A stretch of DNA of 55,252 bases from Helicobacter cetorum (GTDB taxonomy: Bacteria; Campylobacterota; Campylobacteria; Campylobacterales; BB28): positions 1-55,252 of the forward strand of contig DZAZ01000006.1 of the NCBI GenBank assembly GCA_022729755.1, read 5' to 3'. The notes beneath the pieces are model-generated. The model did not search any database. It had not been told where the DNA came from and was given only the letters and a program-made list of their open reading frames with translations. The position numbers were made by a program, and so were the translations under genes. Shown in pieces: positions 30,515 through 39,760 of the stretch (its first letter is position 1; every line of letters starts with the position of its first letter).

Positions 30515-32314
30515 ATGTGTGCGATATTTGGAGTGATTGGCGAGTATAATTTAAATTTAGCAAAAGCATCTCATCAAAGTTTAACTCATCGTGGAGTTGA
30601 TGATAAAAGAGAAATTATAGAACAAAATCTCTTTTTGGCTTACAATCGTTTGGCTATAAACAGTATAGATTTAGCAAATCAACCGTTAAAATATAAAGAT
30701 TTTTTTGTGGTTTTTAATGGTGAAATTTATAACTATAAAGAGTTGAATAGTAATTTTAATTTGAGTGCAAAAAGTGAAGTTGAGGTAATTGCGGGGCTTT
30801 TTGAAAAGTTTGATTGTGAATTTGTGAAGTATTTAAATGGAATGTTTGCAATTGCGATTATAAAAAATGATAAAGTTTATCTTTTTAGAGATAGATTTGG
30901 AAAAAAACCTCTATTTTTTGCAAAAACTAAAAATAGCTTTATTTTTGCTTCGGAGATGAAAGCGATTAAATTTCACATCGATAAACTTCATTTAAATGAT
31001 GATGCACTTTTGTCGTATTTATCGTTTTTGAGTGCAATTTCGCCTCATAGTTTTTATAAAGAGATTAAAAAACTTCCACCTGCAACTTACTTGATATTTG
31101 AAAATAATCACTATGAAATTAAAAGTTACTATTCGCCACTTGACGAAAAAGTAAGCATTTTCACAAAAGAAGAGGCATTAAAAGAGATAGAAGAAAAACT
31201 TATAAGCTCAATTCAAAAACGGCTTTTGAGTGAAGTTGAAATTGGAGCTTTACTTTCTGGCGGAGTTGATAGTTCGCTAATTTCAGCAATTGTGCAAAAA
31301 GAGTTTTATCAAAATAAAAAACTCAAAACTTTTAGCATTGGTTATGATGGATATTATGCTTATGATGAGCGAGATTATGCCAAGGATGTCGCAAAACAGA
31401 TAGGAAGTGAGCATTATGAAGTTAGCTTAAATAAAAAAGAGTTTTTAGAAAATATTGAGAGAGTTTTATATCATTTAGATGAGCCAATTAACGACCCAGC
31501 CGCAATTCCGCTTTATATTTTAACTTCTAAAATAAAAGATTTAGGCATTAAAGTTTTATTAAGTGGCGAGGGAAGTGATGAGCTATTTTTTGGGTATCGT
31601 CAATATTTTGAGTATTTAGATATCGAAAAAGCGAGTGAGTTAAAATATAGAAGTTGGCTAAAAAATTACTTCAAACAAAATTTTTCAACCAACAAAGAGT
31701 GGGAATGGTATAAGAGAATTTTTGAGGGAAGTGTGCTTTTTAGGAGTTTTGCTGAAAAATTTACAGATTTGCAAAAAGATATGCTCTTAAGAGTGAAAGT
31801 TGAGGATAATAGCTCACTGATTTATATAAAAAAATATATAGATGAGTTTGAAAAGTCGCATTTTAGCGATAAAGCTTCGTGGTATAGTTTTATTGATTTA
31901 AAAATTTTAATTGGAGAAGTATTTTTAAATAAAGTTGATAGAGTTTCGATGGCAAATACGATTGAAGTTAGAACTCCATTTTTAGATTATGAGTTTGTAA
32001 ATACTATTTTTAAGATAGAAGCTAATTTAAAAATCGGTGATAAAACTAAAACTAAACCTTTACTTAAAGAGGTTGCATCAAAATATCTTTCACCTGAAAT
32101 TATAAATCGCAAGAAAAAAGGGTTTTCATATCCATTTTTGGAGTGGCTTAATAATTCAAATGAGTTAAATATTATAAAAGAAGTGAATAAAAAACATAAA
32201 TTTTTTAGTGAAGATGGAGTTGAATTTTTGATGTTACAATCTCGCAAAGGGAAATTTAAACACCATATTTGGGGAGTTTATCTATTTTGTAAATGGATAA
32301 AGATGAATTTTTAA
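30515..32314 (+). CDS. asnB: Asparagine synthetase, glutamine-hydrolysing
   Basis: 599-residue cytosolic enzyme that makes asparagine from aspartate, ATP and glutamine. The N-terminal class II amidotransferase domain begins MCAIFGVIG with the nucleophile Cys2, then VFNGEIYNYKEL and LFRDRFGKKPLFFA. The synthetase domain carries the PP-loop GALLSGGVDSSLISAI near residue 245, LDEPINDPAAIPLY and LSGEGSDELFFGY. Length and order are normal for AsnB. Some relatives act in surface polysaccharide modification, but no such genes flank it here. It ends one base before the convergent amrA stop; TGAATTTTTAATTCA at 32304-32318 spans the junction. Confidence 0.94.
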   Translation: MCAIFGVIGEYNLNLAKASHQSLTHRGVDDKREIIEQNLFLAYNRLAINSIDLANQPLKYKDFFVVFNGEIYNYKELNSNFNLSAKSEVEVIAGLFEKFDCEFVKYLNGMFAIAIIKNDKVYLFRDRFGKKPLFFAKTKNSFIFASEMKAIKFHIDKLHLNDDALLSYLSFLSAISPHSFYKEIKKLPPATYLIFENNHYEIKSYYSPLDEKVSIFTKEEALKEIEEKLISSIQKRLLSEVEIGALLSGGVDSSLISAIVQKEFYQNKKLKTFSIGYDGYYAYDERDYAKDVAKQIGSEHYEVSLNKKEFLENIERVLYHLDEPINDPAAIPLYILTSKIKDLGIKVLLSGEGSDELFFGYRQYFEYLDIEKASELKYRSWLKNYFKQNFSTNKEWEWYKRIFEGSVLFRSFAEKFTDLQKDMLLRVKVEDNSSLIYIKKYIDEFEKSHFSDKASWYSFIDLKILIGEVFLNKVDRVSMANTIEVRTPFLDYEFVNTIFKIEANLKIGDKTKTKPLLKEVASKYLSPEIINRKKKGFSYPFLEWLNNSNELNIIKEVNKKHKFFSEDGVEFLMLQSRKGKFKHHIWGVYLFCKWIKMNF

Positions 32315-32315
32315 T

Positions 32316-32882
32316 TCACTCTTCCTTAAACTTTTCTACTTGATATGTAAAAACTTCAGCTTGTTCTTCTGTGCCTTCTAAATATTTTGTATTAATTCCA
32401 GCTTTTAAATAAAGATGTGCTAAAAATGTTTCAAAATCTGGTAATTGTTCCCACACTTGTGGTAAAAAAGTAGCTCTTTTACCGTGTAAATTTATAATGA
32501 CACCATCTACATAGGGTTTAATTCTTTCTTTTAAATCTTTCACTCCATCATATTCAACCTCTTCAGGAATTGTTAAGATAGAAACTTCTATTTTAATTTT
32601 ATTAAACTCTTCTTCGCTTAGCGAATTAAATCTAGGGTCAGCAAAAGCCGAAGATTTCGCATTTTCTATTAAATCATCTAAAAGTGAACGTCTTGGAACG
32701 ATTGAACCAATACACCCTCTTAAACTTTCATTTTTTGTAATTGTTACAAAAACAGCCCTCTCCTCGGCTAACTTTGGATATTTTTCTAATAACTCTTTTT
32801 TGTCAATTAATTTTTTATGAGTTAACTCTTCATTTATAGAATCTCTTGCAATTTTTAAAAGTACATCTCTTAACTCTTCCAT
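32316..32882 (-). CDS. amrA: AmmeMemoRadiSam system protein A (AMMECR1 domain)
   Basis: 188 residues of the AMMECR1 family. The signature LRGCIGSIVPRRSL (about residues 55-68) and FADPRFNSLSEEEFNKIKIEVSIL follow in the usual order, and HGKRATFLPQVWEQLPD near 140-156. The family often travels with a Memo-like protein and a radical SAM enzyme (AmrB, AmrS), whose joint function is unknown; neither partner is seen nearby, so this copy is solitary in the window. It has AAAGG before its ATG and an extended -10 at 32903-32911. Confidence 0.85.
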   Translation of the reverse strand: MEELRDVLLKIARDSINEELTHKKLIDKKELLEKYPKLAEERAVFVTITKNESLRGCIGSIVPRRSLLDDLIENAKSSAFADPRFNSLSEEEFNKIKIEVSILTIPEEVEYDGVKDLKERIKPYVDGVIINLHGKRATFLPQVWEQLPDFETFLAHLYLKAGINTKYLEGTEEQAEVFTYQVEKFKEE

Positions 32883-32902
32883 TTCAAACCTTTTTTATTT
32901 GA

Positions 32903-32911
32903 ATTATATCA
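32903..32911 (-). promoter_or_regulatory. Extended -10 promoter of amrA
   Basis: Minus-strand TGATATAAT about 20 bases upstream of the amrA ATG; it overlaps the end of nfo, from which amrA may also be read through. Confidence 0.6.
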
Positions 32912-33790
32912 TAAGCTATAAAGCAATTCTATCTCTTCTTTCCAAATACTCTCATCAATAGTCTCTAAAATAAGAGGGATATCGTCAAACCTTGAGTCAT
33001 TCATAATAAATTTAAATGCTTCAAGTCCAATTTCACCCTTGCCAATGCTGTGATGTCTATCAACTTTACTTTCAAATTTAACTTTAGAGTCGTTTAAATG
33101 CATTCCTTTTAAATATTTAAAGCCTACAATTTCATCAAACTTTTTAAAACTCTGCTCGTAAGCCTCTTTTGTACGAATATCATAACCACTGCTAAACATA
33201 TGGCAAGTATCAATACAAACTCCAACTCTCGATTTATTTTGAACTTTATCAATCAAAAATGCTAAATGCTCAAACTTATATCCTAAATTACTTCCTTGAC
33301 CCGCTGTATTTTCAATAACTAAAATTACATTTGAATTTTTCGTAGCTTCAATTGCTTTATTCATTGAATTTGCAATCGCCGAAAGACAAGTCTCTTCAGC
33401 ATAAATTAAATTATCTTCATAATCACTATCTTTTTGTGAGAATTTTTGCAAATGACTTCCTGGATGAAAATTTAATTTATCAAGCCCTAACTCATCACAT
33501 CTGTTGATTTCATCAATAAAAGCCTTTAGCGATTTTTCTCTATTTTCAAGTTCAGGATGACCTAAATTTATGAGATAACTATCGTGAGGTAAAATATGTT
33601 TTGGCAAAATTCCACTAATTGCCAAATTTTCTTTAAATTTAACAATTGCATCTTTTTCAAGTGGCTTTGAATTCCATTGTCTTTGATTTTTTGTAAACAT
33701 TCCAAAAGCTTTTGCACCGATTTTTATCCCATTTAATGGAGCATTGAAAATTCCTCCAGCAATACTTACGTGAGCTCCCACAAATTTCAT
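32909..33790 (-). CDS. nfo: Endonuclease IV (AP endonuclease)
   Basis: Zn-dependent TIM-barrel enzyme cutting 5' of abasic sites in base-excision repair. 293 residues with [15 protein letters not shown] at the start, [12 protein letters not shown], the zinc-ligand blocks [61 protein letters not shown] and LILETIDES. All expected metal ligands appear present. The ATG overlaps the TAA of the upstream lipoprotein gene (TAATG), so the pair is co-translated; amrA follows 26 bases after. Confidence 0.96.
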   Translation of the reverse strand: MKFVGAHVSIAGGIFNAPLNGIKIGAKAFGMFTKNQRQWNSKPLEKDAIVKFKENLAISGILPKHILPHDSYLINLGHPELENREKSLKAFIDEINRCDELGLDKLNFHPGSHLQKFSQKDSDYEDNLIYAEETCLSAIANSMNKAIEATKNSNVILVIENTAGQGSNLGYKFEHLAFLIDKVQNKSRVGVCIDTCHMFSSGYDIRTKEAYEQSFKKFDEIVGFKYLKGMHLNDSKVKFESKVDRHHSIGKGEIGLEAFKFIMNDSRFDDIPLILETIDESIWKEEIELLYSL

Positions 33791-34260
33791 TATAGTTTCC
33801 TTATTTTTATTAAAATATTATTTAAACTATCTTTAAAATAAATTTCATTTGAATTAACTTTGTAAGTTATATCAAATTTTTCCTTTTGATATATTTTTTG
33901 GGTGAAATTTTTACCATTTTTTTCTAAATTTTGAGAGTTAAATATTGGCTTAGCTAAAATAATATTTTGCATCGTCTCTTTAGGATAAGAATTATTTAAG
34001 TAATTATTATTAAATACCTCTTTTTCAAAACAATTTCCATTCAAACAAATACTTTTATCATAAATATCCATATCAAGCACGGGTGTGCCAACTCCAAAAA
34101 TTTGAACCTTAAGTGAATTATTATGTTGATTTATAAAACCACTATCATAAAATTTAAATTTTTTACTTTTAAATAAAATAGTATAACTTTCACTCGTTAA
34201 AACTTGTTTGTTTGAACAACCAATAAAAAAAAGAACTAGTATTGAAAAAAATAGTTTCAA
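33790..34260 (-). CDS. Small lipoprotein of unknown function
   Basis: 156 residues with a lipoprotein signal peptide ([14 protein letters not shown]; lipobox cysteine at residue 15). The rest is rich in Asn, Lys and Phe with predicted beta strands and two cysteines in [12 protein letters not shown], which could form a disulfide in the periplasm. I do not recognise the family from sequence; similarly sized lipoproteins of unknown role occur in Campylobacterota. It starts 68 bases from the divergent tRNA-Glu and its stop overlaps the nfo start, so it leads the lipoprotein-nfo-amrA unit. Confidence 0.78.
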   Translation of the reverse strand: MKLFFSILVLFFIGCSNKQVLTSESYTILFKSKKFKFYDSGFINQHNNSLKVQIFGVGTPVLDMDIYDKSICLNGNCFEKEVFNNNYLNNSYPKETMQNIILAKPIFNSQNLEKNGKNFTQKIYQKEKFDITYKVNSNEIYFKDSLNNILIKIRKL

Positions 34261-34300
34261 GAAATTTTCCTTTTCTTTTAAGTTTATTTTAAAATAATTT

Positions 34301-34309
34301 TGCTATAAT
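34301..34309 (+). promoter_or_regulatory. Extended -10 promoter of tRNA-Glu
   Basis: TGCTATAAT ending 19 bases upstream of the tRNA 5' end, as expected for a short tRNA leader. Confidence 0.65.
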
Positions 34310-34328
34310 TTCACTTCTTTAAATCACT

Positions 34329-34403
34329 GGCCCCTTCGTCTAGTGGTTAGGACATCGCCCTTTCACGGCGGTGACAGGGGTTCAAGTCCCCTAGGGGTCA
34401 CCA
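34329..34403 (+). tRNA. tRNA-Glu (UUC)
   Basis: 75 bases including an encoded CCA (34401-34403). The acceptor stem GGCCCCT pairs with AGGGGTC; the anticodon loop CTTTCAC holds TTC at 34362-34364; the T-arm reads CAGGGGTTCAAGTCCCCTA. D-arm TCTAGTGGTTAGGA is typical of tRNA-Glu. It stands alone, and decayed integrase DNA begins just after its 3' end. Confidence 0.98.
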
Positions 34404-34418
34404 CTTCAATATCCATAA

Positions 34419-34601
34419 CTACGACATCTTAGAAGAAAGGGTAGTCAAATGGTAGTCATTACTCTCAAATAAATCAAAACTCTTATCAGTTTCTAAATGT
34501 TCACCATCTATAAATCTAGCATAGTTTTGAACTATCATCTGAGTATTTGTATGTCCAACTGTTCTAGCAATTTGAGTAATGCACCAATTCTCATAAACAA
34601 C
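34419..34601 (-). pseudogene. C-terminal fragment of a tyrosine recombinase (integrase)
   Basis: The minus strand encodes a 60-residue open stretch without a start codon, bounded upstream by TGA (34604-34602) and ending at TAG. It reads WCITQIARTVGHTNTQMIV then QNYARFIDG, matching the end of phage-type integrases: the GH of the fourth catalytic box and, about ten residues later, the nucleophile tyrosine in NYARF. The catalytic R and HxxR boxes and the N-terminal domain are gone. Its end points towards the 3' end of tRNA-Glu, 15 bases away, as expected for an element once integrated there. Confidence 0.72.
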
Positions 34602-34614
34602 TCAATAAGTTAAC

Positions 34615-34818
34615 TTAACCGCATTCATAATATATTTGTAAGAATACAAGCCTCAACAAAACATCTTCTAACTCGCTTATTATCAATACTTTATTAGATT
34701 TAAGTAAATATAAAGCTTGCAATCTTCCTTTTAATTTTGAATTTCTCTCGCTTTTATATAAACTTTCCACTATGTCTATTTTTATGTTTCTACCCATCAT
34801 AGTAAAATTATACCTCAA
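34615..34818 (-). pseudogene. Possible transposase N-terminal remnant
   Basis: 67-residue frame. Its middle (RNSKLKGRLQALYLLKSNKV) resembles the helix-turn-helix start of IS630/Tc1-type transposases, after which the sequence loses the pattern and stops (KVLIISELEDVLLRLVFLQ). No catalytic DDE part and no terminal inverted repeats are seen. It lies in the same 445-base non-coding stretch as the integrase fragment. Resemblance is weak and from memory; it could be an unrelated short ORF. Confidence 0.3.
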
Positions 34819-34848
34819 TATTTGGAGGATTTGGTATTAATGCCTTGA

Positions 34849-36084
34849 TTATTTCCTAACTTGTCCATTTCCATAAATTTTATATTTGTAAGTTGTCAAA
34901 TCATTTATGCCCATAGGTCCGCGAGAGTGAAGTTTATTTGTACTAATTCCAACTTCAGCTCCAAATCCAAACTCACCGCCATCAGTAAATCTAGTTGAAG
35001 CATTTACATAAACACAAGCACTATTTACTTCATTTAAAAATTTTTCTACATTTGTGTAATTTTCACTAATAATTGCATCAGAGTGACCTGAACCATACTT
35101 TGCGATATGTTTAATCGCACCCTTAACTCCATCAACTATTTTAATTGAAAGAATATTTGCTAAATATTCAGTGTGAAAATCCTCTTCAGTTGCCAAAGCA
35201 ATATTTATAATTTCTCTTGAGTTTTCACATCCCCGAAGTTCTGTATTAAATTTATCAAATGCTGTTTTTAATTTTGGTAACAACTCTTTTGCAATTGCAC
35301 TATCAACCAAAAGTGTTTCCATTGAATTACAAACTCCAACTCTTTGAACTTTCGCATTTATCGCAATTTCGATTGCACTTTGTTCATTTGCACTCTTATC
35401 GATATAAGTGTGACAAAGCCCTTTATCGTGCTTCACAACTGGAACTGTGGCATTTTCAACTATAAATTTAATTAATGCTTCTCCGCCTCTTGGGATTATT
35501 AAATCCAAATATTTATCTTCTTTAATTATTTTTGCAACTCCCTCACGAGAACTATCAGGAAATAGCGAAATAATCTCTCTTGGAAGTGAATTTTCACTAA
35601 GCACATCTTGGAGGATTTTTGCAATTATTTCATTTGAATTTTGAGCTTCCTTTCCGCCTTTTAATAGTGCTACATTTCCACTTTTAAAGCAAAGTGCGGC
35701 GGTGTCGCTTGTAACATTTGGGCGAGACTCATAAATTATTCCGATAACTCCAATTGGAATTGAAACTTTTTCGATTTTAAGACCATTTTCAAGCACCCAA
35801 CCATCAAGAACTCTTCCAACAGGTTCTTTTAAACTAGCGATTTCTCTAATTGCTTTTGCCATCGATTTAATTCTATTTTCATTAAGCAAAAGCCTATCAA
35901 CCATTGCTTCACTTAGATTATTCTCTTTTGCATAAATTAAATCTTTGGCATTTTCTTTAATAATTAAATTACTATTTTCCTCCAAAAAGTTAGCCATTTG
36001 ATTTAAAATCTTATTTTTAAGCTCACCATTTAAGTTTGCTATAATATTTGAAGCATCTTTTGCTTTTTGTAAAAACTCTTGCAT
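34849..36084 (-). CDS. proA: Gamma-glutamyl phosphate reductase
   Basis: Second step of proline synthesis from glutamate, reducing gamma-glutamyl phosphate with NADPH to the semialdehyde. 411 residues, normal length. Seen: VSIPIGVIGIIYESRPNVTSD near residue 105-125, KSGNVALLKGGKEA, IIPRGGEALIKFI, the catalytic cysteine in RVGVCNSMETLLVD, and the GGEFGFGAEVGISTNKLHSRG block near the end. Aldehyde-dehydrogenase superfamily. The GGAG site lies 6 bases before the ATG. proB and proC are not in the window. Confidence 0.96.
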   Translation of the reverse strand: MQEFLQKAKDASNIIANLNGELKNKILNQMANFLEENSNLIIKENAKDLIYAKENNLSEAMVDRLLLNENRIKSMAKAIREIASLKEPVGRVLDGWVLENGLKIEKVSIPIGVIGIIYESRPNVTSDTAALCFKSGNVALLKGGKEAQNSNEIIAKILQDVLSENSLPREIISLFPDSSREGVAKIIKEDKYLDLIIPRGGEALIKFIVENATVPVVKHDKGLCHTYIDKSANEQSAIEIAINAKVQRVGVCNSMETLLVDSAIAKELLPKLKTAFDKFNTELRGCENSREIINIALATEEDFHTEYLANILSIKIVDGVKGAIKHIAKYGSGHSDAIISENYTNVEKFLNEVNSACVYVNASTRFTDGGEFGFGAEVGISTNKLHSRGPMGINDLTTYKYKIYGNGQVRK

Positions 36085-36121
36085 AAAACTCCTTTTAATT
36101 AAAAATTATGTTTTAACCATT

Positions 36122-36127
36122 TATAAT
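36122..36127 (+). promoter_or_regulatory. -10 box of the FIST histidine kinase gene
   Basis: TATAAT in the divergent gap with proA. Initiation about 7 bases downstream (near 36134) would exclude the TTG at 36131 as start codon and fits the GTG at 36164. Confidence 0.5.
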
Positions 36128-36163
36128 AAGTTGTTATTAAAAACGATAAAATTAGGCAAAAAT

Positions 36164-38122
36164 GTGAAAACTTTAAACTTTTTTTATAAAGAAAGCACTG
36201 ATTTAAAAGAGTTGTTAGAGAAAAACTCAATTCTTGGCAATGAAACTATTTTAATTCAAATTTTTACATCTGTCTGTAATGAACAGTTTATCAAAAATTT
36301 AATTAATAAATTAAATACTTTTTTGCCAAATGCAATAATAATAGGCTCAACTACTGATGGCGAAATATTAGGTGATAGTGCTTATACAAGCACAACTGTT
36401 TTATCATTTTCTATCTTTTATAAAACAAAAATTAAACTTTTTTCAATGAAAGCCGACCAATCAGTTTTAACTAGCTTTGAGATGGGTGAAATTTTAGCAA
36501 AAAAATTAATTACAGACAAAACAAAAGTCATTATCTCTTTTGTTGATGGAATAGATACTAATGCCGAAGAGTTTTTAAAAGGTATTGAAAGTATTAATAC
36601 TAATATAACTATTTCGGGTGGATTAGCAGGAGATAATGCAACTTTTAAAGGTACTTTTGTTTTTACAAATGATTATATTTATAAACACGGAGTTGTCGGG
36701 ATTTCGCTTAATTCAGATGAGTTGAATGTTTTTACAAATTATAGTTTTGGATGGGTTCCAATTGGAAAAAAAATTGTAGTTACAAGTGTAGTTAGAAATA
36801 GAGTTTATACAATTAATAATTTGCCGACAGTTGATATTTATACAAAATATTTGGGTAAAGATTTAGTTAATAAATTACCAGCAATTGGGATAGAATTTCC
36901 ACTTTTGATAAAACGAGGAAATTATTACTTAGCAAGAGCTGTGTTAAAAGTTCATTCTGATAAATCAATCACTTTTGCGGGAAATTTAAAAAATGGCGAT
37001 AGTGTTTATTTTGGCTTAGGAAGTGTCGAAACAATTATCAATAAATCAAAAAAACTCTATAAAGAGTTATATAAATTACCAATTGAAAGTATATTTATTT
37101 ACTCTTGTATGGCTAGAAGACGATTTTTGCAAAATTTAGTGAGTGTTGAGCTTTGTCCAATGAATGCGATTGCTCCAACTGTTGGATTTTTTACTTATGG
37201 AGAGTTTTATCACACAAAAAACAGTGTAAATAAGCTTTTTAACGAAACTATGACAATTTTAGCACTTTCTGAAGATGAAAAAATAGATACTTCACACAAC
37301 ATAAAAAGAGTAAATATTGATGATTTAACAAGTAGTTATTTAGATACACTAAAAGCTTTAACTCACTTAACAAATACGATGAGTATGGAACTTATTGAGT
37401 CAAATAATAAATTAAAAGAGAATACTCATTTATTAATTTCTCAATCAAGACAAGCTGCAATGGGCGAAATGATAGGAAATATTGCACATCAATGGCGACA
37501 ACCATTAAACATACTTGGGCTTTTAATTCAAAGAATTCAAATGACTGATGAAAATGAAAGAAAAAGTAATGAATTTATAGACAATATAGTTGAAAAAGGT
37601 ATGAATGTAATTGAAAAAATGTCAAGTACAATTGATGATTTTAGAAATTTCTTTAAACCAAATAAACGAAAAGAACTGTTTTATGTAAATAATTCTATTC
37701 AATCGGCTATTAATTTAATGTCGGCTGCTTTAAAAAATCATAATATTGATTTAATATTTAATGAAAAAGCAAGTCCAAAAATTGATGGTTTTCCGAATGA
37801 ATTTTCGCAAGTTATTTTAAATATTATAAATAATTCAAAAGATGCAATTATCCAAAATACCCAAAAAAACGGCGAAATTATAATAAATATTACTGAAGAT
37901 TACTCAAGTGTAATTATAGAAATAAAAGATAATGGAGGTGGAATTAAAGAAAATGTAATGGAGCATATTTTTGAGCCATATTTTACTACAAAAGATGAAG
38001 GAAAAGGTACAGGAATAGGGCTTTATATGTCAAAAATGATAGTTAATAATATGAGTGGAAGAATTTTAGTATTTAACTCAAGAGTTGGGGTAGTATTTAA
38101 AATAATACTTCCTAAAGTATAA
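36164..38122 (+). CDS. FIST-domain sensor histidine kinase
   Basis: 652 residues from the GTG at 36164 (AGG at 36154-36156, and the promoter at 36122 makes earlier starts unlikely). FIST N and C sensory domains fill about residues 10-370 (IIIGSTTDGEILGD, ISGGLAGDNATFKGTFVF, APTVGFFTYGEFYH). HisKA follows with His442 in IAHQWRQPLN, then HATPase_c with NNSKDAIIQN, DNGGGIKEN and GKGTGIGLYMSKMIV. FIST domains are thought to bind small ligands such as amino acids. No membrane segments, so a cytosolic sensor. No response regulator lies next to it; a small periplasmic gene follows 16 bases later. Confidence 0.88.
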   Translation: MKTLNFFYKESTDLKELLEKNSILGNETILIQIFTSVCNEQFIKNLINKLNTFLPNAIIIGSTTDGEILGDSAYTSTTVLSFSIFYKTKIKLFSMKADQSVLTSFEMGEILAKKLITDKTKVIISFVDGIDTNAEEFLKGIESINTNITISGGLAGDNATFKGTFVFTNDYIYKHGVVGISLNSDELNVFTNYSFGWVPIGKKIVVTSVVRNRVYTINNLPTVDIYTKYLGKDLVNKLPAIGIEFPLLIKRGNYYLARAVLKVHSDKSITFAGNLKNGDSVYFGLGSVETIINKSKKLYKELYKLPIESIFIYSCMARRRFLQNLVSVELCPMNAIAPTVGFFTYGEFYHTKNSVNKLFNETMTILALSEDEKIDTSHNIKRVNIDDLTSSYLDTLKALTHLTNTMSMELIESNNKLKENTHLLISQSRQAAMGEMIGNIAHQWRQPLNILGLLIQRIQMTDENERKSNEFIDNIVEKGMNVIEKMSSTIDDFRNFFKPNKRKELFYVNNSIQSAINLMSAALKNHNIDLIFNEKASPKIDGFPNEFSQVILNIINNSKDAIIQNTQKNGEIIINITEDYSSVIIEIKDNGGGIKENVMEHIFEPYFTTKDEGKGTGIGLYMSKMIVNNMSGRILVFNSRVGVVFKIILPKV

Positions 38123-38138
38123 CAAAAAGGATATAAAA

Positions 38139-38480
38139 TTGAAACATTTTTTTATTGCAATATTTAGCACTATATTTTTAATTTTAAGCAATTTAAGTGC
38201 TAGTGAAATTAAACCAAAAAACAATAGATTTGTATCTATTTTTATAAATCATACTCTGTTTATAAACATCCGAAAATTAGAGAGAAAAGAGGATAATTTA
38301 ATAATAAATTTTGGAAATAACAACAGAATTTGGACAATTCCATACAGTGAGTTTGCAACAGATGATAAGGTTTTATTTTTTTCACTCTCTCCAGCAGAAA
38401 TCAGCGATATTTTGAAAAAGTTAAAAGAGAAAAAAAATGTAGTAATAGATTTTGATGCTTTAACCAAAAATTACTATTAA
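38139..38480 (+). CDS. Small exported protein, unknown function
   Basis: 113 residues with a Sec signal peptide (KHFFIAIFSTIFLILSNLSAS, cleavage likely after about residue 22). The mature part is rich in Asn, Lys and Phe. The start is TTG with AAAAGG 8 bases upstream (38125-38130). It lies 16 bases after the FIST kinase, so it is probably co-transcribed with it. Its stop overlaps the convergent dctM stop by 4 bases. Not recognised; a role as periplasmic accessory of the kinase is only a positional guess. Confidence 0.65.
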   Translation: MKHFFIAIFSTIFLILSNLSASEIKPKNNRFVSIFINHTLFINIRKLERKEDNLIINFGNNNRIWTIPYSEFATDDKVLFFSLSPAEISDILKKLKEKKNVVIDFDALTKNYY

Positions 38481-39760
38481 TAAATAATCTTAGGAAACAT
38501 CATAATTATGGCTAAAACTATAAGTTGAATGATTATAAAAGGAATTACACCTTTATAAACTTCAATTGTAGTTACGAGTTTATCGGCACTTCCTTTTAAA
38601 TAAAATAGTGCAAATCCAAATGGTGGGCTTAAAAACGAGGTTTGTAAATTTAGGGCTATAAGCAGTGCAAACCAAGTTAAATCTATTCCAAAACTTTTAG
38701 CAATTGGGGCTAAAATTGGCACAATTATAAAAGTTATTTCGATAAAATCGATAAAAAAACCTAGAATAAATATAAATAACATTGATATTAATATAAAGCT
38801 CCACTTATTTCCACCCAAATCTTCTTTGAAAATTTCGTGAATAAATTCACTTCCACCAACTTCAGAAAAAACTAAACTAAAAGCGGTTGCACCGATTAAA
38901 ATCATAAATATCATTGAAGTTAATTTCACACTTTCAATTGCAGAATATTGAAGCATTTCATACGAAAAAGTTCTATTAATTAATGTTAAAAAAATCGCAC
39001 CAAAAGCTCCAATTGCACTCGCTTCAGTTGGCGAGGCTATCCCAAAAAAGATACTTCCAAGCACTGCAAAAATCAAAATAAAAGGATAAATCAAAGCTAA
39101 AAAAGCTTTTTTTATGATTTCACTTTTACTTTTATCACTTTTTATAGCTGGTGCAACTTCAGGTTTCAAAAAAGAGATGATTAAAATATAAATTATATAA
39201 AAACTAATTAAAAGTAGGCTAGGAATGAGTGCTGATTGAAATAAATCTCCAACAGAAATATTCAAAACATCACCTAAAATAATCAAAATAATCGATGGAG
39301 GAATGATTTGCCCTAAAGTCCCACTTGCCGTTATTACCCCACTTGAGAGGCTTTTTGAGTAACCGTGTTTTATCATTATTGGAAGTGAGATGAGGCTCAT
39401 CATAACTACACTTGCCCCAACAATTCCATTTGTAGCACCTAAAACCGCCCCAACAAGCACAACACTAATAGCTAAACCACCTCTTACATTTCCAAAAAGT
39501 TCTCCAATCGATTGAAGCATATTTTCAGCGATTTTGCTTTTTTGCAAAACTAACCTCATAAATATAAAAAGTGGAACAGCAATTAAAGTGAAATTTTGCA
39601 TAATTCCATAAATCCTAAATGGAAGCAGTGCTAAAATCGAAACCCCAACATCAGCAAAAAAGTATGCAAAAATCAGTGCAGAAAATCCAAAAGCAAAAGC
39701 TACGGGAATTCCTACGAATAAAAGTAAAAGTGAAAATAAAAACATATAAATTCCAAGCAC
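38477..39760 (-). CDS. dctM: TRAP transporter large permease (DctM)
   Basis: 427-residue inner-membrane protein, about 12 helices. Seen: FRIYGIMQNFTLIAVPLFIFMG-like start, GAVLGATNGIVGASVVMMSLISLP, SSGVITASGTLGQIIPPSIILII and NLQTSFLSPPFGFALFYLKG, typical DctM motifs. It is the sodium-coupled transport subunit, working with DctQ and a periplasmic binding protein. Start is a GTG overlapping the hepT TAG (TAGTG), with AAAAGGA 6 bases upstream. An MntA-HepT pair separates it from dctQ. No dctP lies in the window; motifs in DctQ suggest the mannitol/chloroaromatic-type subgroup, substrate unknown. Confidence 0.9.
   Translation of the reverse strand: MLGIYMFLFSLLLLFVGIPVAFAFGFSALIFAYFFADVGVSILALLPFRIYGIMQNFTLIAVPLFIFMRLVLQKSKIAENMLQSIGELFGNVRGGLAISVVLVGAVLGATNGIVGASVVMMSLISLPIMIKHGYSKSLSSGVITASGTLGQIIPPSIILIILGDVLNISVGDLFQSALIPSLLLISFYIIYILIISFLKPEVAPAIKSDKSKSEIIKKAFLALIYPFILIFAVLGSIFFGIASPTEASAIGAFGAIFLTLINRTFSYEMLQYSAIESVKLTSMIFMILIGATAFSLVFSEVGGSEFIHEIFKEDLGGNKWSFILISMLFIFILGFFIDFIEITFIIVPILAPIAKSFGIDLTWFALLIALNLQTSFLSPPFGFALFYLKGSADKLVTTIEVYKGVIPFIIIQLIVLAIIMMFPKIIY

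Noticed and set aside
32304-32318. TGAATT-TTT-AATTCA palindrome between asnB and amrA as terminator
   Set aside because: Six A/T-rich pairs are weak and no clear T-tract follows; expected by chance in such AT-rich DNA.
34404-34848. Second copy of the tRNA-Glu 3' end as att repeat
   Set aside because: I found no repeat of the CCCCTAGGGGTCACCA segment in this stretch; the far att site, if any, is outside the window.
36131-36163. Upstream TTG start for the FIST kinase
   Set aside because: It lies only 4 bases after the TATAAT box and has no ribosome site; the GTG at 36164 fits better.
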